Source: Tausonia pullulans (lineage: Eukaryota; Basidiomycota; Tremellomycetes; Cystofilobasidiales; Mrakiaceae). Taken from it: a DNA stretch of 64,000 nucleotides. The notes under the pieces are model-generated. The model saw only the letters and a list, made by a program, of their open reading frames with translations, made no database searches and had not been told where the DNA came from. Below are positions 52,414 to 64,000 of the stretch, piece by piece; the first letter of the stretch is position 1, and each line of letters begins with the position of its first letter. The translations under genes and the position numbers were made by a program. The stretch covers positions 868,001-932,000 of the forward strand of contig OX637622.1 of the NCBI GenBank assembly GCA_951802195.1, read 5' to 3'.

Positions 52414-55400
52414 CTACTTGTCAATGAAGTCGGCATACGAGCTGCTCGACAGACCGGCGCTTGATCCACTTCCTCCGTTCGTAGCCGAAGCAGGAGCAGC
52501 AGATGCGGCGGGCGTCAAGGCATTGGCAGCCGGCGAAAGTATAGGGCTAAGCCTCTCGTTCCCCCTCCTCTTTGTCTCGCGCAACCCCCCACGAACGCCT
52601 ACCCCAACGTGATTGTGCAGCTGCTGCTGTTCCCCAGTCTGCTGAGCCGCGAACCCGCCAGTAGGCGAGTCTGTCGGGGAGATGGCGTCAAATGGGGCGA
52701 CTTTGGGACCCGCGTTGACATCATCGAGCTCAGCGGAAAGCGGGGTTGGCGTCTCGGGGAGCGGGGAGGCCGATGGCGAGGGAGGGGAGTGAGAGGCTGA
52801 AGAGGGAGGTGAGGGAAGGCCGGGGGCGGAGACGGCGACGGGGACAGAGGTCTTCGGTGGCGGCGGCGAGATCCGCGTAGCAGAAGGAAACAAGGTTGCC
52901 TTGGCCGTCGCAGTGGAAGAGCTGGGGGAGGACGAGGAGGCTCGGATGATGAGGGGTGGTGAAGGCGAGGGCTCGATGAGCCTCTTGCCTCCGACCCCTT
53001 CATCATTCGCAGATGATCCAGATGAACCGTTCTTATTGTCCGACAGGGACGCCAAACTAGAGCCGCTGCCCGTTAGGAGATCGCTACTCCTCGACCGAGT
53101 GCGACCATTTCCGCCGCGGCCAATAGGGGGAGGTGACGACGATAACGCCCCCATGTGGAAGGGGGACGCAGCCTTGGGCGTCGGCGGCTCGGGCGACGGC
53201 GAGGAGGCCGAATGGGGAGGAGCGGGGGCGAGCACGAGAGGAAAAGTCCACCTGGTGGGGCTAGGCCGGGGCTGCTGAGGAGCGATCGGGTTTGTGGCAG
53301 CGGATGAAGAAGAAGCGCTGGATGATATGGGTGGACGCCTGGTGACTTCGAAGGAGGCGTGCGTATCAATGCCCGAGGAAGAGGACGACGAGGACGCCGA
53401 CAAATCGGGGCGGAGACTAGGGCTCTGCGTGCGAGGGGGCTCAAGGAGGGAAATGAAGTCCTGAGCGGAGAGTAGGGGTCGGCCTGAATGCTGGTGATGG
53501 TGGTGGTGATGGTGGTGGTGATGTGAGGAAGTGGAAGCGGCGGCGGGCTTGGGCTGCGTCGGCTGGGGTACGGGGATCTTCTCCTTCTTGAACCGGATCC
53601 GATAGTTCTTTCCCTCGCACGAGTCCCACCACTCCTCGCCACCATCGACCGAGTACCTGACCGCGAGCTGAAGGTGGCGTTCCTCGATCTTGCGCCGAAC
53701 GTCGTCGAGCCGAATTGAAAACGCGAACCGATCCCAGCCGCGGCCGTCCGGGTCCTGATCGGCGAGCGAAACCGTGGGGATGTGCGAGTGGTGAACGGCT
53801 GAGACTTCGCTGACAGTCTGCCAGTCGTCGAAGGCTGTGGGTTGTGCACGCATGTCAGTGGATGGAGATGGGAGATCGATTGAGAAGAAAGAAAGAGAGA
53901 GAGAGCGCGCAGCACTCACTGAACCGGATGGCAACCCACTTTCCAAAGCTCACGTTCTTGACGACGATGGTCCCTTTGAGGGTGAGCGCCCCACCGGTTC
54001 CGGCATCCTCGAGGTTGAGCGCCTCGAGAACGACCATGTCCCATTTCGGGACAAGGAGCGGTCGTCCCCTCGACCCCGCCGCCGCGGGAGACGTCAAGTT
54101 GAGGCCCTCAATCCTTGGAACGGGAGTCGACTCTGTCCCGCTGAGCTCGATGCGCTCCCTTTCGGTGGTGGCCGTCCCAGCGCTACCACCCGCCACAAGC
54201 CCCAGCCCAAGTCCACTCCTGGTCGTCGGCGTCGTCGCGTTGTACCTCGGGCTCGCCCAAATGCTTCCAGGGGGTGCCCTTCTGTTCCCTGCGGGTCCAA
54301 ACCCACCAAACCCACCTCCACCCTCCCCCTCCGTCTCTGTATCCGTCGTGCCGATTCTGTCCAGGTCCTCACCCTCCAAGACCCTCCCGACAACCGTCAC
54401 CTTGTGCTCTCTCTTGAACAGCACGATCTGTTCGAGATGCTCGTTCTCGTCCCCATCATCCCCTGCAAACCTGAGCGACTTGCGCTCGGTTCCGGGGGTC
54501 GCTGGTTCGGACCGACAGCGTTCCCACCCTCCTGAGCCTGGTCCGGCACTGCCAGAACCGTCGTGATCATCATCGCTGCCTCCTCCACCTCCTCCCGTGC
54601 TAGCGGAAGATGAGTGCTTCCCGGGTCTCCTACCCCTCCCGTCACTGAGAGAGGCTGCAGCCCCATCGAGAACGTCGTCATCCGCATCCGACTCGACCGT
54701 TCCCTCAATCCCCGCCGAAGCCGGGCTCGAGTACGAGTACCGCCTCCCTCCAATCGAGGATGCAGACTTGAGTGCCGGTCGGACGAGCTCGCCAGACTTC
54801 TTGCGGACCATAGGGCCTCCAGGCCGGTCGACCGGCGGGAAGCCGAGAAGGGATTCATGGCGAGAGTGGGATGCGTAGTTCGAGTGGTGGTAAGAGTCAT
54901 CGCCGCTTCTGTTCAGGATAGGGAGGGTGGCGGATGCGGGCGGCTGGTGATGGAGATGGAGGGGCGTGGCAGTCGAGGAGGCGCCCATGGGCGGAGGGGG
55001 GATGTCGACGCGGAGGGAGGGGGAGCCGGCACGTTTGAGGGCGCCATGGGTGGGATGGGTGAGGGAGGCGTTCCGTCTGGGTGTTGGTAGTAAGGGGAGA
55101 GGCGGTGAGGAAGAGGACAAGGTAGTGGCCGAAGGTGGGGGAGGAGTTGAAGTCGAGGAGGGCGCAGGGGAGGAAGACGAAGAAGAAGACGGAGACGAAG
55201 ACGAAGAAGAAGAAGACGAAGCGACAGAGGCAGCGGCCGTTTCGAGAGACGGCTGCGGCTGCTGTGGTTCTTCGTTGGAAGTGTCCGTCGTCGATGAGAT
55301 AGCGGATGCCGGCGGCGGGGAGAGTGGTCTCGCAGACATCTCCGCCCCAATGAGGCCCAGACCCCCCGAGTTCCTCTCCTTGCTCGCCCTCCTTGGAAGC

Positions 55401-55747
55401 GACATGCCCTGCGGCCCCGAGGGGCTTGTCAGTCCACCGAAGTGGGAATTGCTGCTGGACCTCGACCGCCTGGGAAGCGTCGGCATCGGCCCCGGCTGCG
55501 GTGAGGACCACGGCTCTGCCGACGCTGACGAGGAGGACGGAGGCGAGGTCAAGGGAGTTTGGTGGTGGTCGTGCGAATGGCTTCGATGGGACGACTGCAT
55601 CGCTCCTACGGGAGGGCGGTGCTGTTGGGCGCGCTCGATGGCGCGGGTCGAGAAGGTGAAAGGCGAAGCGGGTTGGTTCAGCGACGACGACGACCCTCCC
55701 GGCCGGGCTTCGAGCGTTGATGGTGAGTTTGGGTTTGAGTACGGCAT
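52414..55747 (-). CDS. Glycogen-targeting PP1 regulatory subunit with CBM21
   Basis: Two exons, complement(52414..53834, 53920..55747); 1082 residues. The CBM21 carbohydrate-binding domain lies at about residues 570-690: VVLEALNLED, LKGTIVVKNVSFGKWVAIRF, TFDDWQTV, WDRFAFSIRL, VRYSVDGGEEWWDSCEGKNYRI. Upstream at about 425, KSLRF fits the RVxF-type docking motif for protein phosphatase 1. Family members (yeast Gac1, animal PPP1R3) bring PP1 to glycogen and activate glycogen synthase. The rest is Ser/Pro-rich and predicted disordered, with a poly-His stretch (HHHHHHHHHH, about 755) and Ser runs. The only intron splits the CBM21 between its strands. The start at 55747 gives the full frame; the 5' region is otherwise unsupported. 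Confidence 0.85.
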
Positions 55748-58700
55748 GACGTCTCGAAGAGAAGTCTAGGTCAGGGGGAGTGATGGATGGATGGGTGGAT
55801 AAATAAATGAGGTCAGGTCCGAGAGAAGGTGGGAGATGGAGCGGGAACGGGGGGGATGGGGGAGGAAGGACAAGGAAGATGGGACGGCGACGGGGCGAGG
55901 AGCGAGAGGGAAAGAAAGAGAACAAGGCCAAACGTCAGCAGTCGTTTCATTCGGAGTTTATTAATCGCGAGCGAGACAAACAAGGCCCCGAGGGCCTCGG
56001 AACGAGGCTGGCAGATAGAGAAGGCTTGGGTTGGGGAAAGCGGCGTGAAAACGTAATCTAACGACCGGAGACAAGGAATGGGGCGAGCGGTCGGGCAGGG
56101 CGCCGGCTCGACTGTGTCGTCCTCGTCGGCTCGCGACCCAACCAAGCAAGAAGAATTACTACAATCTTCAAGAGACCGTGGACTCTATAAGTTGGGATCG
56201 CGACACACGATAGTTGAAACACACCATCGCGCGCGCGAACGGGGGAGGGGGGGCGGCGGGGACGTCCGCCGGAGGGGAAGAGACAAGGCGAAGGCCATGG
56301 AATAGGAGATGACGGCACGAGTAGGATGGGACAACAGCAGGGAACGGAGCAGATCGAGAGAGCCAAGATGAGGGGATGAGAGAGGACGAGGGCGATGGCC
56401 AGGTCGTGAGATCCGGACCACCGTCACAGACGGAGAGGGGCAAGCGCTGAGGGAGCCGGACGCGCGCCCCTCCACATGATCATCCGCCCCGGTCTCATCA
56501 TTATCTGAGCCTTCTCGCGTGGGCTCTCGGAGAGGAGAGCCCGCGATGATGACGCCCGGCGGCCCTAGCGCCCAAGATGGCCCAGCCCGGGCAGCCTGCA
56601 ACGCGGGGTTGAGGAGGGCCTGGGATCCGGGACCGGGCCGGGCGGAGAGGGAGGGAGGAGAGGAGGGGTGTGGCAAGAGCAAGAGAAAGACTCACGTGCG
56701 CGCCTGCAAATGGGGGCTCGACTGGGACCGAATAGGGCGCAAAAAGGCCGAACGACTGACGAGGGAGAGAGAGGACGATGGAGTGAGAAGTGGAGGAGGA
56801 AGAAAGACAGAGCGAGAGCGCGGGGTAGATTGAAAGGGAGGCGTCAGCTCATTCCAGTCTCTGTGGGACTGCCATGCCGTGGGTGTCGCCGCTGAGACTG
56901 AAGCAATCCAGCCCGCCGGCATCCGTCTGGGCCCTCGCACGGGCACGTCGGAATAGACCCGTTCAACGCTCATACGCAAGTGAACGGCGGAGGGATCGCC
57001 GAGATGTCACAAACGAAACGAGCGACGAGGAAGCGCAGTGGACGCGCAAGGGACACGAGACGACGACGATGAATGACACTGGCGCTCTCTGCGCGGCTGA
57101 CCGATGGGGCGACGTATATCCAGCTCGGCAGAGCGTGGGGCGAGGCGCGCGGCGGGATTCTCGCTCGCCTGCATGCACACCTGGTCTCACCTCGCCTCGA
57201 CAATGCATGGAGACGTGCCCAAGGCCCCCCTGCCTCTCGGGCGATTCTCCCGCGAGGGAGGGGGGCATGACGGGCATGGGTCGCTAGGGCGAGGGCCGGC
57301 AGGCATGAGGGCCAGAGAGGGAGGGGAGAGGAAATGAAGGGGAGGCGGGAGAAGAGAGTGAAGCTGACGATGACGTCCTGAAGTCTGACTGACCTCGTGC
57401 GTGAGACGAAGGAACGCGTTGGAGCGGGGCCGCCTGCGTTGCTGTCCGGAGCTTTGCTAAGCGTGGTGCCGGCTGGTGTCTTGGTGGAGTGTGGGGCAGG
57501 AAGGGGGCAGGAGGACGAGGGACGGAGGAGAAGGGGAAGAGACGGAGGCGGCTTGAGGTGTTGGCGTTCAAAGTCGAACCGCGCGAGGCTCGAGGCGGCG
57601 GGTCGTCATGGGCTGGGCGTGGAATAGAGGCTGAGGCAGGACGCTGCGCGCCGGACTCAAATAAGCGACGCGCTCTGGAACAACGAGGTGTGGCGTTCTT
57701 TTCTGGGTGGGTGACTGGCGGCGAGGGCGTGGGAGGAGAAACACTCGAATGGGAAGGGAGAGAGAATTAAATGGTCACGAGGCAGGAAGGAAAGAGGAAG
57801 GATGAGAGTGTAAGCTGGTGTGGCAGAGCAACTCAATCGTTTTGCTGACTGGCAGGCGGCAGCGGACACGGATGAGCGAGCAAGCTGCTTGATGAGACAG
57901 AGGGCTTCGGCGATGGGTTGAAGGAACGGCGACGACGGCGCAGCCAAGGCGGCCGGATCGAATGTCCTGGTTGATCTGAATGGGAAGCGCGAACGGGAAG
58001 GAAACGGCCGTCCCATCTGGTAAATGTCGACTTGGAAGGACCTCGGCGGTCCGATTGAAAACGAGGAGCGAGACAGGAATCGTAGATCAAGGGGGAGGCA
58101 TATGAAAGGGTATCGGGGAATTGAAGAAGGTTATGGAGGATGTGCAAGAACACCAGAAGTCGAGGCGGAAGAAAGCAGAGGAAGAGAAGAGAGAAGGAAG
58201 AAAAACTCAATATCATTGCGTCATCTGACCAGCAGGCATTGAAACACGATACCCGTCGCATGTGCGACGGAGTCTCCACGAGGAGCACCAGATACCCCAG
58301 AGGGGGGAAGGCAAGCCTCGAAGTCAGGGCCTGAAGAGAGTCGTCGCTATCACTCAGATCTCTCCGCCTCCGCTGAGGACCAGAGAGAAGGAACAGGGAT
58401 GAACGTCTTTCCTCCCCATTGAGACAAAGCTATTTCCTCGGAGTTCTAGATCGAGAGAGCGAGTCTCAATAGGAGAAGACGGAGCAGCAGCGATCGCCAG
58501 GGCATGCACGCGCACCGGCGGGCTGAACTCACGATCATTGAACGATGTTGCTGACAACGCGTTCACCTGTCTTTTTCGAGTTGATCCCTGAGGTCCAGCG
58601 TATGAGTACTCTATATATCCCTGGCCTGTCCCACATGGCTATCGTCCGTCAATCTCGAGGTTCCAAGCTCCCGCGAAGAGAAGCTCGATGGGTCTCACCT

Positions 58701-60174
58701 TCTTTTTTTCTTTTCCTGTACTTTTCTTTGCCAATTCCAAAATGCTCAAAGGTCTTTGTCTGCTCAAAACCTGTCCGTCTACAGCCGCTCGCCAACACCC
58801 CGGACGAGAGCGCAACCGAGAACTCACGCTACGTCGGAATAGAGGGGAAAGAGCGCGAGGAGACAAAACTGCTAATATTGCACGGTGAGAAAGAGATTAG
58901 AAGAAGAGTCGAAGCGACAGGGATGGTCTTCCACTGTGCCCGTCGCCCAATGAGCAACTCTCTTCAAGAGCGTGAACTGACCACCGGAACTCAAGTCTTT
59001 CTGATCCTTTCTTCTACCCGTGTACTTGCTTGATAGCCTCTGACAACGATGCCACTGGAGGAGGAGGGATGAAGGGTCTTTGTTGGTCATGGGACAGGAG
59101 CCCAGATCCTATTGAGCCAGATCCTTCCAGGAAGGTGGATCTGCGAAGGCCGAGAGGCCACCAGTATTAGGACAAGCTGCCTTGCGCGTCCGACTCATGC
59201 CAGTCTGTGGCGGGTAGCCGGAGAAACTTGGTTTGACTGAGGGTGGGTCCTGCCGTGAGCGACAAATCTGATCTCGCAAACCCCTCCACTCCTTGCCCAG
59301 GACACCGATGACACCGTCTCTGGCCCAGGATGGAATAAGATTGAATAGCTTCAGATGTTCATCGACATTGAAGGATGAAGAAGCAGCACGCCCCTGATGA
59401 GATATGCAAAGCGCACGTCGCCTAGCCATACCACTTGCGGTGCTCCTCCTTCTGACTTCCTACTATCATCTTGTGCTCGCAGGAAATCCACCCTTCAAAA
59501 TCCAGCTGGTAGACGGAAATCACCGCTCGTGAAGAGCTTGTCTGTCCATAGGCGGGGGTCTGAGCTGAGCACGCGCCGTTCGATCCGTGGGAATTCTCAC
59601 CCTCTCCGCGAGCGAGAGAATTCTTCTGCGCTTGCCCTCCTCTGGCTTGCTCGTCTGCTTTTGCTCCTTGACTCCCTCCCCGGCCTTCCGACTTCCTCCT
59701 TTTTTCTTCAAGGTGCTTAGCTCTCTCCGCCTCCTACAGTCGTCCTGCGACTCGGACGGGACGGGCTGGCGCTGGTCCGGCGGTATTGGCTGTCACGGGT
59801 AGTGGGAGGTAGCGAGAAGGAGGAGCATACGAGTAGCGGCAGGAAGCATCACGAGCGAGAGAGGCCTCAAAGGCTAGACTTCCTCTCGCTTGTCTGGCAC
59901 CAGAGAGACCGGGAGCTTGATCTCTTCGCGTCAAGGCGAGCGAGCATTCTCAGTTCTGCTCGCTCTCCGGCGGGAAGAGACAACTTCTCGCTCAGTAGGG
60001 TTGGAGCCTTGCGCGTCCTCCCTTCGCGCTCCTGCTCCTCGCGCTTCTCTTTACCTCCTCTCCCGCCCAGACCAATTCGACCGAGCTCAGCCCCAGTCCC
60101 GTCCTGTCTCTATCCTTTCCCTTAGTTCTTCCATGCTAACATGCCCTCTCTTCCCTCCCTGCTCCCCTTATCAG
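55748..60174. other. 4.4-kb region without a recognised gene
   Basis: Between divergent starts of the PP1 subunit and RPL17. I found no frame with family similarity, no tRNA, no transposon end and no tandem array. Several 100-160 codon frames exist (for example 58545-59033 + and 59109-59429 -) but lack a supporting pattern. Part must be the RPL17 promoter and a 5' UTR of the PP1 gene. This is the longest gene-free stretch in the window. Confidence 0.4.
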
Positions 60175-61098
60175 ATGGTCCGCTACGCCGCTGCCCCCGT
60201 TGCCTCCAACCCGGAGAAGTGTCAGTCCGGCCGCAACACCTAGCTGCCGCCGTCGCCTCTACGCCGGCCGCCATGTAGTGTTCTGGCCTGTCATCCTGGT
60301 GCTGAGACCTTTGTGTCTTTCGGCATTCAAACAGCCTCCAAGTCTCGCGGAGAGTACTTGCGAACCCACTTCAAGAACATGCGCGAGGTCGCCGCCGCCC
60401 TCACTGGTTCGTGCACTTTCTATCTCGCTGCTTCTCTCTCTCGAAGGTCATATCCTTCTCCGAACAGCACGCTGACCTATCGCTCTGACTGTCGTACCAT
60501 TCGCATCGGCGCGTTCTTCCATCCCACCCCCATTTTTTTTTGACCCCCCATTGCATTGACCGTCTCTGTCTTTGTTCTTCCAACTGACCGCACACAGGCA
60601 TGAAGCTCTCCAAGGCCTACTCGTACCTTGCCGATGTCCAGGAGCACAAGCAGGTCATCCCCTTCCGCCGCTACGCCGGTGGCATCGGACGTGCCTCGCA
60701 GGCCAAGCAGTTCAACACCACCAAGGGTATGTTACTTTCCCTCTCGCTCCTGCGATCCTCGTTCTGACCCATGTTTGCTCCCTCCCTCCGCATTTTTAGG
60801 ACGTTGGCCCGCTAAGTCGGTCAAGTTCATCCTCGCTCTCCTCAAGAACGCCGAGTCGAACGCCGAGGCCAAGGACATTGAGAAGGACGACCTCGTCATC
60901 CGCAACATTGTCGTCCAGCAGGCGCCCAAGACGCACCGTCGCACTTTCCGTGCCCACGGTCGCATCAACCCTTACAAGGGCCACCCGACGCACATCGAGG
61001 TCATCCTTACCACCTCGGACGTCGAGGTCCCCAAGGCCAAGGGCGACGTTGCCTCGCGCAAGTCCAAGCCCGCTGAGATCGCTGCGATCGAGGCCTAA
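60175..61098 (+). CDS. RPL17: Large-subunit ribosomal protein L17 (uL22)
   Basis: Four exons: 60175..60220, 60335..60406, 60598..60726, 60800..61098; 181 residues, standard for the family. It begins [20 protein letters not shown] and contains [72 protein letters not shown] and HIEVILT. These are hallmarks of eukaryotic L17. The protein lines the ribosomal exit tunnel. The ATG lies directly after a pyrimidine-rich tract, as in many fungal ribosomal protein genes. The second exon joins S-S-K-S-R, where other species have S-A-R-A-R. Confidence 0.95.
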
Positions 61099-61883
61099 GG
61101 GTCTGCTTTGATCTCTTTCTTGATCAAGGAACCTAGGAGGGTGGGAGAAGAAGGCGCGATGGTCTTGTTTGGGTGATCAAACCTTTTTCTCCTGCATCGA
61201 TTGAGAGAGCCTCGTGAGAGAAAAGTTCCGTGTCAAAGCTCCGGGCAAGAAAACGAGAAAGAGCTGCGAAGAACCTGCTCTCTGGTCAACGGAGCCTGCT
61301 CATCTGCAGGTCCGATGTTCCTCGATCGGGTCTCGTCGAAGAGAGCAAAGCTCAGGCGTAGGAGATATGATGGTCCGATAGGGGACCGGACCCCCTAGCG
61401 TGCTCATCTTTCACCCAAGACGAGGACAATCGAGATGAAGAAGAGCACCACCGAAAGAGGTGCTGAAGATCCGATCATGGGACGGATCAGATGAGGCAGC
61501 CAAGGTCGCGGCCGAAACAGCAGACTTCGGGCGCTTGCGGGCAGACACATTCTGCAGATTCATTAACGAAGCATCCAATCATCTGAGCGTAGAAAGCAAG
61601 CAAACAAGCGGAACAGACCCCAAGAAGGCGGACAGTACAGGAGAGAGATCAGCTCTCAGCTCGCCACCCATCTATCGTCAGGCACGAACACTCACCCAAA
61701 AGTTCCGGCGCTCCCTTCCACTCCCCCAACACCCCACGTATTGATGAGCGTGGTGGGCGAAGAGAGAAAAAGGGAAACACGTCTAAAAAGAGGGTGTGTG
61801 CATGACGAAGACGACGCGTCGACTCCGTCCGCCCGCGAGCATCATGGGTGTAAGCGCACGCGAGAGACTAAGCCGATCGCCGT
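61099..61883. other. Convergent intergenic region, RPL17 / cytochrome b5
   Basis: 785 bp between stop codons; 3' UTRs. No further feature is seen. Confidence 0.5.
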
Positions 61884-62834
61884 TTACTTGGCAAGCGTGA
61901 AACGCCAGGCGAGGTAGGCGACGAAGACGGCGAGAGGGAAGAGGAAGGCGTAGGATCTTCCGGAACCAACGACATGGTCAGTCGTTGTCTAGTTGGGAGG
62001 GCAAAGGAAGACAAGACAAACCCCTGCTGGCTGGGCGAGACGGGCTTGCTTCCCGGGATGTTCTTCTTGGACTTCTTGCTGACGATCTGATGGAGGCAGA
62101 TGCTCGGTCAGCACGGGCTAGACTCTGTCGACGCACACAACGCGCGAAAGTGGCCAACGCACGACACCGTCGAAGTCGCCGACAAACATGGGCTCAAGGA
62201 GCTTGCGGGCTTCCTCCGAGTGTCCGACGTCCTCGAAGGCCTCGGTCGCGTCCTTGCCTGTGAGAAGGAGGTGGTTTGGTCCGTGTCAATCCGCCGAATT
62301 CTCATTCGCGCAATGAACACTGAGAGGCACGCGCCGCGCCTCGCCGCGAGAACGTGAAACGCAGCTGAGGGGGGCGCGCTCGGGTGGGGCGGGGGCAGCG
62401 AGTGGGGGATGAGTGGAACGAGAAGGAACGAACCAGCCTCTCCGAGGATGACCTCGTCGCCTGAGGAAGCGAAGGGGAGGGGGTCAGTCCAGATCGCTAA
62501 TACTCGACCGGACAGGCAACGGAAACGGACCTCCGGGGTGCTCGTCAAGGAAGGCCGTGGAGTCGTAGACTGAGCGACAAGCGGACGAAGGCGGTGGGGT
62601 TCGATGAGAGCCAAGTTGAGAGCAGACGACGTGTCAGTTCCGCTGACGGGAGTCCTCGCCCGATCCCTCTCCCGCAGCCCTAGACGCACCCTTGCCGGAG
62701 ATGAGGATCCAGAAGTCCTTCTGAGTGACGTGCTGCTCAAGCTGCTCCTGGGTAATCTTGGCCGGCGACGAGGCCGACGCTGGGGCGGGCTCAGAAACGA
62801 CGGCGGGGACGGCGGTGGAGGGGTTGGCGGACAT
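61884..62834 (-). CDS. Cytochrome b5, ER tail-anchored
   Basis: Six exons, complement(61884..61988, 62018..62086, 62163..62257, 62434..62460, 62531..62569, 62690..62834); 159 residues. The heme domain runs from [22 protein letters not shown] through [19 protein letters not shown], where His of HPGG is the first axial ligand, to [18 protein letters not shown], where His is the second. A linker of Lys/Ser residues ([12 protein letters not shown]) precedes the C-terminal anchor [19 protein letters not shown] and the short tail TLAK. It passes electrons to desaturases, sterol and sphingolipid hydroxylases at the ER. The N-terminal 30 residues are an Ala/Pro extension not needed for heme binding. 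The 27-nt exon 62434..62460 encodes GDEVILGEA. Confidence 0.93.
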
Positions 62835-63434
62835 GGCGTGAAAGAATATCGAGAATGAAGAAGGAGCGGGCGAGAGGGAGAGAGGAAAAGGGAGAGAACG
62901 ACGAGCAGGCGTGGCCGGAGAAAAAGACGGTTGGTGGTGGAGAGAGAGGTGAGGGAGACGCGCGGGCCCTCCGGGCTGGGCGAGCCCTTCGCGCTTCAGC
63001 GAACGACCATGGAGGGCGGGTCTGCGCAGCTCTTCGCATGTGCGCGGGTGTATCCAAGGAAAGGTGGCAAAAGAGCTGAACAATGTCAGAGGCGATGAGA
63101 TATACAGGTCATTCTGAAGATTCTGCCAGTCCTCTTCTGCGGAAAGCTTGAGCACACGCTGGTGCGCGCGCGCCGTAATGAGATTGATGGTAAGTCATCT
63201 GCCATCACTCAAACTTCAAAACTCCTTGTTCCCTCTCAGTCTCCTGACCTCACGATTACTTCCCCCATCGAGCCTCCGTTCATTTCACGTGTATCACTGG
63301 TGTCGCGGTAAGCGAATCGGATGGCGCGGGTCATAGCCAAGCAAGGCAAGAGTGCTCGCGGCGACCGGTCCGAGAGGAAAGCGCCAACCCTCCCCTCCCT
63401 CGCTCCAACCACCAACCCATCCTCACTGCCCGCT
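62835..63434. other. Divergent promoter region, cytochrome b5 / complex I subunit-like
   Basis: 600 bp between divergent starts. No specific regulatory site is recognised. Confidence 0.45.
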
Positions 63435-64000
63435 ATGGTCTTCGCTACCCTCGCTCGCAGGGCACGCCCCACCACTGTCCGCATGGCCGGAGGACACAAG
63501 TTCGGTGAGCCTCCTCCGCTTCTACCTGCCGTCTGGCCGGTAGTCGCCCGGCCTTGCTCCTCCGCCGCTTGCTACCTCGGGCCGACGACCGCGACGATGC
63601 ATGCTAATCCCCGTCCTTCTGTCCCTTAGACCCTCTCATGGTCTGTATCCTATCTAAGTGTCCGAGTGGGCATCTCTTGACCTTCCTTGCCCTGGTCGCC
63701 CCTCCAGAAAGACCCCGCTATCGAGAAGTTCATGGCCATGCGCGAGGACATGTACAAGGGCTTCAAGTTCAACCGCAAGACGATGCCGACAGTCATCATC
63801 TCCCTCATTATCCTCCCCGTCTCGGTTTGGGCCATCGCGGATTACGACCTCGTAAGTCTGGGTCTCCTGGAGGCGGCAGTGGCGGCAGCGTGCGGCGCAA
63901 GCATGAGACGACCGCGACCGGAGGGCTGACGGTACTCTCGCTCTCTTGCTCCCCTTTCTCTTCTCCTGACCTCGTGATGCCGTTCCATTCGTTCGCCTGG
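63435..64000 (+). CDS. Complex I accessory subunit-like protein (B15/NDUFB4-type), 3' end missing
   Basis: Exons 63435..63504, 63630..63640 and 63708..63851 encode 75 residues; the donor GTAAGT at 63852 leads out toward the window edge, with no clear acceptor before 64000. The start is MVFATLARRARPTTVRMAGG, a mitochondrial-type basic leader. HKFDPLMKDPAIEKFMAMRE and YKGFKFNRKTMPTVI then precede a membrane helix (IISLIILPVSVWAIA). The order AGGH-x-DP, a Y-K-x-F-x-[FW] block and one helix resembles fungal B15-like subunits of NADH:ubiquinone oxidoreductase. The similarity is judged by eye and the protein is small, so another single-helix inner-membrane protein is possible. Exon 2 is an 11-nt micro-exon. 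Confidence 0.5.

Noticed and set aside
53495-53530. Repeated CAC/ATG tract as a tandem repeat array
   Set aside because: It encodes the poly-His stretch of the PP1 subunit; too short to be an array of interest.
58545-59429. Frames of 162 (+) and 106 (-) residues
   Set aside because: No family similarity, no splice pattern and overlapping opposite strands; they could be chance.

Overview
The window looks like a nuclear chromosome segment of a basidiomycete fungus, probably a Pucciniomycotina yeast of the Rhodotorula/Sporobolomyces kind. The reasons are GC-rich coding sequence, many short introns (mostly 50-110 bp) with GTNCGT/GTNAGT donors, a basidiomycete-type DUF6534 membrane protein, Tad1-like LINEs and fungal-type MIA40, PEX19 and alpha-amylase genes. 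The lineage is inferred; no marker was compared. Exon models were built by hand from reading frame, splice sites and family similarity. All complete models close in frame, but none has transcript support.

Layout: 1-307 holds the 5' part of an EAF7/MRGBP-like gene (-). 773-2157 is a NIF3 gene (+) and 2328-2722 a small unknown gene (-). 3115-16424 is a 13.3-kb array of retroelements on the - strand: full-length LINE, 5'-truncated LINE and a short SINE-like element, then the same trio again. An intron-containing tRNA-Asp(GTC) gene follows at once (16489-16585). Then come a SIKE/FGFR1OP2-like gene (-, 16746-18484), PEX19 (+, 18892-20432), a secreted AA16-like copper oxygenase (-, 21053-23039), RAMP4/SERP1 (-, 24406-24856), a secretory EF-hand protein like Ssp120 (+, 25203-26746), a secreted GH13 alpha-amylase (+, 27876-30324), a DUF6534 membrane protein (-, 30891-33206), MIA40 (+, 35443-36557), a flavin amine oxidase (+, 37118-39335), a U2 snRNA gene (-, about 39590-39792), a doubtful small gene (+, 40113-40485), a peroxisomal acyl-CoA synthetase (+, 41408-45237), a TRF/Tbf1-like telobox Myb protein (-, 45379-48944), a Tra2-like RNA-binding protein (+, 49156-51117), a CBM21 glycogen-targeting PP1 subunit (-, 52414-55747), ribosomal protein L17 (+, 60175-61098), cytochrome b5 (-, 61884-62834) and the start of a complex I subunit-like gene (+, 63435 onward).

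These are mostly housekeeping genes with no operon-like logic. Some share compartments: PEX19 and the acyl-CoA synthetase (ending AKL) are peroxisomal; RAMP4, the EF-hand protein, amylase and oxygenase use the secretory route; MIA40 and the complex I subunit are mitochondrial.

The most unusual part is the retroelement array. Its short element carries the LINE 3' tail on an unrelated dimeric head. The second LINE has both ORFs intact, joined by a TAATG stop/start overlap. The two truncated-LINE/SINE pairs look identical although the two long LINEs next to them differ, which points to a late duplication, gene conversion or an assembly artefact.
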